From positions 1 to 5,528 of the forward strand of contig JAHLWV010000167.1 of assembly GCA_019057735.1 (NCBI GenBank): a stretch of 5,528 nt of DNA. Direction: 5' to 3'. Under the pieces are notes generated by a model. That model did no database searches and was not told the origin of the DNA. It saw only the letters and a list, made by a program, of their open reading frames with translations. The translations under genes and the position numbers were made by a program. Of this stretch, positions 1 through 4,872 are shown in pieces (the stretch's first letter is position 1; every line of letters starts with the position of its first letter). The stretch is from Promethearchaeota archaeon. Lineage in GTDB: Archaea; Asgardarchaeota; Lokiarchaeia; Sigynarchaeales; SOKP01.

Positions 1-54
1 GAAGACCTCAAACATGCGGAAGAGTTTGCTCAGAATCTAAAGCAAAACCTGTAA
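1..54 (+). CDS. 3' end of an unidentified gene (partial)
   Basis: The first frame reads 17 sense codons (E-D-L-K-H-A-E-E-F-A-Q-N-L-K-Q-N-L) and then TAA at 52-54. The residues form a plausible amphipathic helix, and the next gene begins 85 bases later on the same strand. Two other forward frames are also open over this short stretch (to about 40 and 89), but their translations look less protein-like. The frame choice is therefore a judgement from composition, and nothing can be said about function. Confidence 0.45.
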   Translation, partial: EDLKHAEEFAQNLKQNL

Positions 55-139
55 AAGAAGTGAAACTTGAACACATGAATTTCTTTTGATATTAGGTTGG
101 AATGGTAATATTCAAAAATAACTAAAATTTTTCATAATC

Positions 140-817
140 ATGGGGAATTTTGATATTTATCTGCAACCTACGGAATTTTTCGATTTTAATAAGAAATTTG
201 TTCGAGATAAAGCATTTGAGATTACTACCGGATTAGAAACCGAAAGTGATAAAGCTAAAGCGCTATTTTACTGGGTAAGGGATAAAATTAAATACAATAT
301 GCATACTTATATTCCTTCTGCTAAAGCTAATTTTAAAGCCAGCGTGACTCTACGACGAAAAAATGGTTTTTGCGTCTCAAAATCGGTTCTATTATCCTCC
401 TTTGCACGTGCTATTGGAATTCCTGCCAGGATTCACTTAGTAGATCTGATAAATCATAAAATATCTCAAAAAATAATAGATTTTATGGAAACAAATGTCA
501 TGCATTATCATGGTTATAGCGAACTTTTCCTTAATAATAAATGGGTAAAATTGACGCCCTCGTTTGACCCAAAAACTGCGTTAAAAGGAGGTTTTACTCC
601 GATGGTCGAATTTGACGGTGAAAATGACGCTACATTTGCTTCTTTTGATGAAGAAGGCAACCAATTTGGAGAATATGTCAAAGATCGTGGTGTTCATGCG
701 GATTTACCTCTTAAGGAGATTGAAAGGGTTTTTGATGAAAAATATCCGAAATTTTCTCAACTGAAAAATGGACAAATGATATTTCCGGTAACAAACAAGA
801 CTCGTACTAATAAATGA
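140..817 (+). CDS. Transglutaminase-like superfamily protein
   Basis: This 225-aa protein has the papain-like transglutaminase core and no signal peptide or membrane segment, so it is probably cytosolic. Residues 37-53 (D-K-A-K-A-L-F-Y-W-V-R-D-K-I-K-Y) match the lead-in helix of the family. N-G-F-C (75-78) carries the likely nucleophile Cys78, followed by the helix ending G-I-P-A-R (93-97). H-G-Y-S-E-L-F (124-130) supplies the likely catalytic His124. W-V-K-L-T-P-S-F-D (135-143) sits where many members have W-x-x-x-D-P-T, so the usual Asp is replaced by Thr139, with Asp143 as the nearest acid. Members of this fold act as proteases, amidases or cross-linkers, and the substrate here is unknown. 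The ATG at 140 gives an N-terminus (Y-L-x-P-T-x-F) that looks native to such proteins. No Shine-Dalgarno precedes it, so a leaderless mRNA is possible. The gene ends in tandem in-frame stops, TGA then TAA (815-820). The neighbours give no functional clue. Confidence 0.85.
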   Translation: MGNFDIYLQPTEFFDFNKKFVRDKAFEITTGLETESDKAKALFYWVRDKIKYNMHTYIPSAKANFKASVTLRRKNGFCVSKSVLLSSFARAIGIPARIHLVDLINHKISQKIIDFMETNVMHYHGYSELFLNNKWVKLTPSFDPKTALKGGFTPMVEFDGENDATFASFDEEGNQFGEYVKDRGVHADLPLKEIERVFDEKYPKFSQLKNGQMIFPVTNKTRTNK

Positions 818-827
818 TAATTTATTT

Positions 828-843
828 AAAAAAATCCTTTTTT
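828..843. terminator. Bidirectional A7/T6 terminator between convergent genes
   Basis: A run of seven A (828-834), TCC, then six T (838-843) lies between the convergent transglutaminase-like gene and ftr. Read from the left it gives a T6 tract. Read from the right it gives a T7 tract. Archaeal RNA polymerase terminates at such T-tracts without needing a strong hairpin, although a short A/T stem with a 3-base loop is possible. The T6 tract overlaps the ftr stop codon (842-844), so both 3' ends share one compact element. That it terminates on both strands is inferred from sequence only. Confidence 0.6.
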
Positions 844-1744
844 ATCCTAACTCTCGTAAATATATTTTAAACTTTCCTAACTTACCACCGTAATTCCCTG
901 CGGAAATCTTAAGCAAACCATCCATATCAGAAATACCTTCTATAGTTTTCTGCATTGCTAATTTTACATCATCAAGTTGAAGGCCGTTAAATACAAGTTC
1001 TGGTATTGATTTCACTCCTGCTGGAACTTGAAACTCCTCTAAAGACAATTTATCTTTAAGTGTGGGGCAAAAAGGGTGGTTAGTTGACGGACCTATTTCG
1101 GGATATTTAGCATCAGAGGGAACCGGTTTTGAACCTGCAGAACATACATCAAAAGTGGTACACACATCATCGAGTTCAGCCAAAATTTTAACACCCTCCC
1201 TTCCAACCTTAATTCCCGATTCTACAGAGTTGCAAAATAACCATAAATTCCCTCCCATAACGCCTTTAGCGTAAGAGATGTTTTCTTCAATTAAAAAATC
1301 GTATCCCATCATGATTGGGACGTTAATTAGGTTTCGATTAAATTTTTCGACAATCCATTCGTATCCGTCCCCACAATGACCTACATTATCCATCATATTA
1401 AATTTAAACTCAGTTGTTCCTGGATAATAATCAAAAACTGCAGTTGTTGGAACCACAAGAATGCCCTGTCTCATTCTACGACCAAGTTGTTCGTAAAACT
1501 TAGCTGTAGCTTTCTTACCCGTTCCAGTTACCCATAATTGAACGATTGCCCCCAACCTTCCATCGATAGTTTCTTTTTCAGAAAGCCACCGAACAATACC
1601 TCCCTCCGCATCTCCAAAAACTGTTGAAGGAAGCGCAGTGAATGCGTTTGTGGCTCTATTTAAGAATTCTGCGTCTTTAGCAGTGACCATTAATTGAACT
1701 ACTAATCCTTCAAACGCTTCACAATAAGTATCCTCGATTTCCAT
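842..1744 (-). CDS. ftr: Formylmethanofuran--tetrahydromethanopterin N-formyltransferase
   Basis: Ftr (EC 2.3.1.101) moves the formyl group between methanofuran and tetrahydromethanopterin in the cytosol. This is the second step of the archaeal methyl branch of the reductive acetyl-CoA pathway and of methanogenesis. The 300-aa length fits the methanogen enzymes (about 296-300). Family-like segments are I-E-D-T-Y-C-E-A-F at the N-terminus (3-11), V-P-T-T-A-V-F-D (98-105), G-D-G-Y (125-128), G-V-M-G-G-N-L (161-167), S-T-N-H-P-F-C-P-T (220-228), P-E-L-V-F-N-G-L (248-255) and K-I-S-A-G-N-Y-G-G-K-L-G near the C-terminus (279-290). Glu249 appears to align with a conserved Glu of the methanogen E-I-V-I-N-G-L motif. 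The start is fixed by an in-frame TGA two codons upstream (1748-1750). It lacks the few extra residues before I-E-D-T seen in Methanopyrus. A weak ribosome site, AAGTGTGA, precedes ATG. No other pathway gene is adjacent. Function is near certain; flux direction (CO2 fixation or C1 oxidation) cannot be told. Confidence 0.96.
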   Translation of the reverse strand: MEIEDTYCEAFEGLVVQLMVTAKDAEFLNRATNAFTALPSTVFGDAEGGIVRWLSEKETIDGRLGAIVQLWVTGTGKKATAKFYEQLGRRMRQGILVVPTTAVFDYYPGTTEFKFNMMDNVGHCGDGYEWIVEKFNRNLINVPIMMGYDFLIEENISYAKGVMGGNLWLFCNSVESGIKVGREGVKILAELDDVCTTFDVCSAGSKPVPSDAKYPEIGPSTNHPFCPTLKDKLSLEEFQVPAGVKSIPELVFNGLQLDDVKLAMQKTIEGISDMDGLLKISAGNYGGKLGKFKIYLRELG

Positions 1745-1747
1745 TTT

Positions 1748-1755
1748 TCACACTT
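1748..1755 (-). promoter_or_regulatory. Probable ribosome binding site of ftr
   Basis: On the minus strand AAGTGTGA ends three bases before the ftr ATG. It is a partial match to the archaeal anti-Shine-Dalgarno complement GGAGGTGAT, and it is part of a 10-base direct repeat whose second copy is 24 bases further upstream. Its TGA is also the in-frame stop that prevents any longer ftr start. Confidence 0.4.
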
Positions 1756-1783
1756 CTTTTCTATTATCTAATAACACTTCTTT
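1750..1783. repeat. Direct repeat flanking a small dyad in the ftr leader
   Basis: ACACTTCTTT occurs at 1750-1759 and again, perfectly, at 1774-1783 (AAAGAAGTGT in the ftr reading direction). Between the copies lies the dyad TATTA-TC-TAATA (1762-1773). The proximal copy overlaps the ribosome binding site. The arrangement would suit a repressor or a leader element controlling ftr, but chance in AT-rich DNA cannot be excluded from one sequence. Confidence 0.4.
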
Positions 1784-1813
1784 GATAATACATGAATTAG
1801 TTGGATCAAATAA

Positions 1814-1823
1814 AAATATAAAA
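1814..1823. promoter_or_regulatory. Candidate shared TATA element of the divergent ftr / 310-aa gene pair
   Basis: AAATATAAAA (TTTTATATTT on the minus strand) lies near the middle of the 137-base divergent spacer. It is TATA-like on both strands. With the usual spacing of about 25 bases, it would start the ftr transcript near 1790 (leader about 45 bases) and the rightward transcript near 1848 (leader about 35 bases). A small dyad, ATTAC-CTA-GTAAT (1834-1846), sits close to that second predicted start. Other A/T blocks in the spacer could serve instead. Confidence 0.35.
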
Positions 1824-1881
1824 TTAAAAACTTATTACCTAGTAATTAATAATAATTTTATTCAATAAACAACTTCAAAGA

Positions 1882-2814
1882 ATGAGTATTATGCCCGTTG
1901 GAATATATCTCTACGAGATTGACGAATCGTTCGGACCAAATGTGTTAGCAGAATATTATCTTGCTCAAGAAGATAAAGTCTCTAATGATGCTTTAAAGGA
2001 TTTTGAAGAAAAACATGTTCAAAAAGAATTTTCAAATACGATTTATTGGAAAGAAGATCTAAGGTATTACTCGTGGAGAATTAACGCCTCTTCTATAGAA
2101 AGAGATAATCTGTTCTTAGGCTTAGTACTTAAGCAAGAAGAAGATTTAGTTTCATCCAAGAGTATCTTAGAAAACATAGCAGAAAAGGTTGTAAAAGGTT
2201 TTACAAAGGACAGCGCAAAGCTTGAATCAATTTTACGAAAAGAATTTGATTCCATCTTCACTTTAATGGAAAAATTAAAAGAGCCTGCTTTGATCAAAGA
2301 AACAATCAACGATAAGACTAAAAAAATGCTAGATGATGGAAACTTACAAGAAGCTAGAGAATTGATTGATTTAGGGGAAGAAATCCCAGAAAAATTATCT
2401 GAAGAACTTAAACTGGCTGAACAATTACTAGAAAACAAATTCTATAAGAAGGCTAAAAAGAATTTTCTTAAAGCAGCAGAGTTAGCAGATATCATACAAG
2501 AAAACGACATTGTTTCGTTTTTAACAAATAAAGCAGAACAAGTCGGAAAATTTCCGGAATTACTTAAAGCTCAAGAATCGTTAATGAAAGATTTGGAGTC
2601 AATTATTGAAGAATTAAATAACAACAAATTACATTTGTATCACGAGTTAATTAGACCAATAGAATCGTTAATAAACATATCTAATTCTTTTGAGCAGCAT
2701 GAACTAACATCTAAACTAACTCAATTATTAAACAACTTTAAAAGAGCAGATAAATTAGCAAAAGAGTTGTTTAGCTTAGATGCAAAAATAAACGAGAGAT
2801 TAGCTAATTTGTGA
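1882..2814 (+). CDS. Hypothetical protein: longin-like N-terminus plus helical C-terminus
   Basis: I do not recognise a named family. The 310-aa product has two parts. Residues 5-107 alternate predicted strands and helices: strands G-I-Y-L-Y-E-I-D (7-14) and V-L-A-E-Y-Y-L (21-27), a helix (35-48), strands Y-Y-S-W-R-I-N (62-68) and L-F-L-G-L-V-L (77-83), then a helix (91-107). This order resembles a longin/roadblock-type fold, which is abundant in Asgard archaea and in eukaryotic trafficking proteins. Residues 110-310 look entirely helical, rich in Lys, Glu and Leu, with TPR-like pairs such as G-N-L-Q-E-A-R-E-L-I (153-162) and N-K-F-Y-K-K-A-K-K-N-F-L-K-A-A-E (185-200), ending in a probable coiled coil. 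No signal peptide or membrane segment is seen, so it is probably a cytosolic adaptor. The start at 1882 has no Shine-Dalgarno; M4 (ATG at 1891), beginning M-P-V-G-I-Y, is an equally good start. It is divergent from ftr and convergent with the ATPase gene. That it is coding is well supported; the fold is inference. Confidence 0.85.
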   Translation: MSIMPVGIYLYEIDESFGPNVLAEYYLAQEDKVSNDALKDFEEKHVQKEFSNTIYWKEDLRYYSWRINASSIERDNLFLGLVLKQEEDLVSSKSILENIAEKVVKGFTKDSAKLESILRKEFDSIFTLMEKLKEPALIKETINDKTKKMLDDGNLQEARELIDLGEEIPEKLSEELKLAEQLLENKFYKKAKKNFLKAAELADIIQENDIVSFLTNKAEQVGKFPELLKAQESLMKDLESIIEELNNNKLHLYHELIRPIESLINISNSFEQHELTSKLTQLLNNFKRADKLAKELFSLDAKINERLANL

Positions 2815-2827
2815 AAAATTAACTAAT

Positions 2828-2849
2828 TAATTTGATGTTAATCAAATTA
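2828..2849. terminator. Hairpin between convergent genes (likely terminator)
   Basis: TAATTTGAT, a four-base loop GTTA, and ATCAAATTA form a perfect 9-bp stem inside the 38-base gap between the stop codons of the 310-aa protein gene and the ATPase gene. After the stem in the minus direction comes a T-rich stretch with TTTTT (2816-2820), suiting termination of the ATPase transcript. The plus direction lacks a following T-run, so the hairpin there may only protect the mRNA end. Confidence 0.5.
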
Positions 2850-2853
2850 TTGA

Positions 2854-4668
2854 CTATTCCGTTTCATTTAGTGGTTCTTCAGGTTCAGGTGGAATGTATT
2901 CCCCAATATCTGTAAAAATAATTCTAGCTATCTCCCAACCCTCCTTGGATGGATAAGTCAGCGCGTTGGCAATAAGAGATTCACCCGTTTCATTCGTTAA
3001 CTCCACTTTATGAATCTCAGATTTGTTCTGTAAAATCATCTCAAATTTAGCTCCGCTACTCCCCGCAGGAACTATTAGAATTGCAGAATCTATCGCTTTT
3101 TCGTCTATAGCGTCCTTCAATCTTTTTGCAGCGTAATAACCTGCGACACCAGCGCTTCTATCGAATGTTTTTATAGAAGGAATCTCCAATCCCCATTTCT
3201 TCCCCTCAAACTCGATTAAAGCGGCTAAAGTTTGGCTCCGTTTTCCTATCATGAATTTATATTCCATTTGGGTGTTGAATTTCTTCTCTTTAGACTCCCC
3301 AACCTTCATAATACTTTTTAGGGATGCTCCAGCAACAGATGAAGGATTTACATCTATTATGTATTCTTCCTCTGCTAAAATTTCCTCTATAGTTTTCTTT
3401 ATAATCTCTCTTGGCTTTGAAAAATCTATGATTTCTTCAGCGGCTCCCATTGGCGCTTTAGCTGTAGCAACAATATCCGTACCTGCTTCTAACAACTGTT
3501 CTACGGTCATTTCCTCCGTAACAACCTTGTCAATAAACCTTCTACAAAGTTTAATAGAGTTCCTTGGGTTTCCTTGAGTTTTTTCATAAATCATTTCTAT
3601 TAGCTTTTCGTTCAAAGGAAATAATGGATACAATGGAGGATTGAGGTTGTTATCTTCCCAGAATGCTTCCATTGACTTGCTAAAAAAGATTTTCAAGTCG
3701 TTTAAACTAAATGGCTTCAATTCTTGCTCCGGCTCCATTCGAGACCGTAAAGGCGCGTCAGCGATTTCCAATATTCTCGGCCAAATTTCTTTTAAAACAG
3801 CTATAATAATGACTAAACCTTTAACTTCGTTATATAACCTTTTAAGTATTTCAAGGAATTTTCTTTCAGCAACCTCTCCAAACATACGGTACGGGGATTC
3901 TAATTCGTCAAAATAAAGGATAAGAACTCTATCTAAATTTTCAGTTATTATTTTAATCATAGCAAGACAAACATCGTCTTCTTCAACAACAGAATTTATC
4001 CCAAGTTCGCTTAGTTCATCTGGTTCAAGATTATCACCCAATAACCATCGTTCTGCTAAGGCTTTTTTGTTCTTATCTAATTGATAAGTAACCAACGCTT
4101 TCACGCAATCAGCGAAAATTCCAGGGAATTCCCTAATACCCTTTTGAATAACTTCTTCAATTTTAGGTTTTTGAAATATCCCGCCCTTTTTTCCCCCCCA
4201 TTTTTCTCTTACTAATCTTTCTGAGACAATATCAAGGATTTCTGGGCCTACTTCTTCGATAATGCACGTATAGACATGTAATAAGACTCTTATAGAAGCA
4301 GGTGGGCTGGGAACATATATAATAGTCCAATCAGTAGGTTCAAGTTGACTTACACCCACATCTTCTGTTTCTGTACTGAGTTCTAGTTTTTTTCTATTTT
4401 CTCTTTCCTTATCTTTAAATGAATGATACGCATGAGTTTTTCCAGTTCCAGCGGACCCTAGAATGGGAATTAATCGAGCTGATCGATCTCTATAAGTTTG
4501 ACGTACCAACCTATACACTTCTCTATCGATAAAGCTTCTTGGGCGTGAAATATCGATTTTATCAGGTATATCCCCTCTACTCACGAAATTGGAAAAAGGT
4601 AGGATTGGTGCTTCTTTAAGAATTTCAAGATACATTTCCTTGTCGTCATCACTTAATTCCGAATACAT
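2854..4668 (-). CDS. P-loop (AAA-type) ATPase with C-terminal nuclease-like domain
   Basis: The 604-aa protein binds and probably hydrolyses ATP. The N-terminal segment (1-50) ends in R-P-R-S-F-I-D-R-E, the kind of lead-in that precedes the P-loop in ORC/STAND-like ATPases. Walker A is G-S-A-G-T-G-K-T (71-78). Walker B is L-I-L-Y-F-D-E-L-E (249-257), with Asp254 and Glu255. A hydrophobic strand I-I-I-A-V (287-291) sits at the sensor-1 place. L-R-S-R-M (307-311) could hold the arginine finger, and G-N-P-R-N-S (366-371) resembles sensor 2 with a winged-helix lead-in. A long charged insert (about 150-230) separates the Walker motifs. The C-terminus (about 455-585) has a strand-helix-strand pattern like PD-(D/E)XK nucleases (E-F-E-G-K-K-W-G-L-E-I-P, 486-497), but the E-x-K is replaced by E-I-P. 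The tail is Pro/Glu-rich. No membrane segment is seen. An in-frame TAG at 4681-4683 and a weak GTGGAT upstream support the start. The gene stands alone, so its partner is unknown; DNA or chromatin handling is only a guess. Confidence 0.88.
   Translation of the reverse strand: MYSELSDDDKEMYLEILKEAPILPFSNFVSRGDIPDKIDISRPRSFIDREVYRLVRQTYRDRSARLIPILGSAGTGKTHAYHSFKDKERENRKKLELSTETEDVGVSQLEPTDWTIIYVPSPPASIRVLLHVYTCIIEEVGPEILDIVSERLVREKWGGKKGGIFQKPKIEEVIQKGIREFPGIFADCVKALVTYQLDKNKKALAERWLLGDNLEPDELSELGINSVVEEDDVCLAMIKIITENLDRVLILYFDELESPYRMFGEVAERKFLEILKRLYNEVKGLVIIIAVLKEIWPRILEIADAPLRSRMEPEQELKPFSLNDLKIFFSKSMEAFWEDNNLNPPLYPLFPLNEKLIEMIYEKTQGNPRNSIKLCRRFIDKVVTEEMTVEQLLEAGTDIVATAKAPMGAAEEIIDFSKPREIIKKTIEEILAEEEYIIDVNPSSVAGASLKSIMKVGESKEKKFNTQMEYKFMIGKRSQTLAALIEFEGKKWGLEIPSIKTFDRSAGVAGYYAAKRLKDAIDEKAIDSAILIVPAGSSGAKFEMILQNKSEIHKVELTNETGESLIANALTYPSKEGWEIARIIFTDIGEYIPPEPEEPLNETE
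4186..4199 (-). other. Slippery heptamer with preceding G7 run inside the ATPase gene
   Basis: On the coding (minus) strand seven G are followed directly by AAAAAAG. In the zero frame this reads GGA-AAA-AAG (Gly159, Lys160, Lys161), which is the canonical A-AAA-AAG heptamer for -1 slippage. A -1 shift would add G-R-D-I-S-K-T and then stop, leaving a product of about 168 residues that carries Walker A but not Walker B. I see no obvious stable downstream hairpin. Use of the site is unproven. Confidence 0.35.
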
Positions 4669-4739
4669 ACAATATCCACTCTACTTAATTGTTTTTAATT
4701 AACTTTGATTTTGAATTACAAACCTATTTAGTTGGAATA

Positions 4740-4752
4740 AGTTTATTAAACT
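4740..4752. promoter_or_regulatory. 13-base palindrome upstream of the ATPase gene
   Basis: AGTTTA-T-TAAACT is a perfect dyad (6+1+6), 72-84 bases upstream of the ATPase start on the minus strand. It contains a TATA-like TTTAATAAA in that direction. An operator overlapping the ATPase promoter is a reasonable reading, but the pure A/T core makes chance possible. Confidence 0.35.
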
Positions 4753-4772
4753 AAGCAATTTTTTCTAGAATA

Positions 4773-4795
4773 AAAGCTATTATATTTCTAGCTTT
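4773..4795. promoter_or_regulatory. Inverted repeat upstream of hsp20 (candidate operator)
   Basis: AAAGCTA (4773-4779) and TAGCTTT (4789-4795) are perfect reverse complements separated by nine bases, lying directly upstream of the hsp20 TATA-like block. Overlapping it, TTTCTAG occurs twice, 23 bases apart (4762-4768 and 4785-4791). Archaeal heat-shock genes are often repressed from sites near the TATA box (Phr in Thermococcales, for example), so an operator is plausible. I cannot match it to a known consensus. Confidence 0.35.
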
Positions 4796-4798
4796 AGT

Positions 4799-4822
4799 AT
4801 TTATATTTAAATTTATATTTAA
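4799..4822 (+). promoter_or_regulatory. Tandem 12-base TATA-like promoter block of hsp20
   Basis: ATTTATATTTAA is repeated exactly twice, head to tail (4799-4810 and 4811-4822), and each copy contains a good archaeal TATA-like core (TTTATATTTA). Start sites about 25 bases beyond the cores would fall near 4830-4842, leaving a leader of about 30-45 bases that includes the ribosome binding site. Which copy is used cannot be told. Confidence 0.5.
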
Positions 4823-4860
4823 AAATTTATTTGTAATTAATATCTAGGTATATTTTACAA

Positions 4861-4869
4861 GGATGTGAT
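4861..4869 (+). promoter_or_regulatory. Shine-Dalgarno of hsp20
   Basis: GGATGTGAT differs by one base from GGAGGTGAT, the complement of the archaeal 16S rRNA 3' end, and ends three bases before the ATG at 4873. It is the strongest correctly placed ribosome binding site in the window and fixes the hsp20 start. Confidence 0.75.
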
Positions 4870-4872
4870 AAA

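Noticed and set aside
55..139. Possible small gene or RNA between the first partial gene and the transglutaminase-like gene
   Set aside because: Only 85 bases, AT-rich, with no convincing stem, start-plus-ribosome-site or TATA box beyond weak candidates such as TAATATT near 106-112.
587..604. Strong Shine-Dalgarno (AAAGGAGG) ten bases before an in-frame ATG (602) inside the transglutaminase-like gene
   Set aside because: It could start a 71-residue C-terminal fragment, but that would lack Cys78 and His124, and the motif is explained by the Lys-Gly-Gly codons. Kept as coincidence.
1062..1274. Open frame of 70 codons on the + strand opposite ftr
   Set aside because: It lies wholly antisense to a confidently identified enzyme gene and its translation has no family resemblance.
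2067..2438. Open frame of 123 codons on the - strand opposite the 310-aa protein gene
   Set aside because: Its Ser/Phe/Leu-rich translation is the typical antisense image of a Lys/Glu-rich helical protein.
3251..3916. Two open frames (3251-3577 and 3641-3916) on the + strand opposite the ATPase gene
   Set aside because: Both are antisense to conserved ATPase segments, including the Walker B region at the end of the second, have no ribosome site, and read as low-complexity Ser/Ile/Phe sequence.
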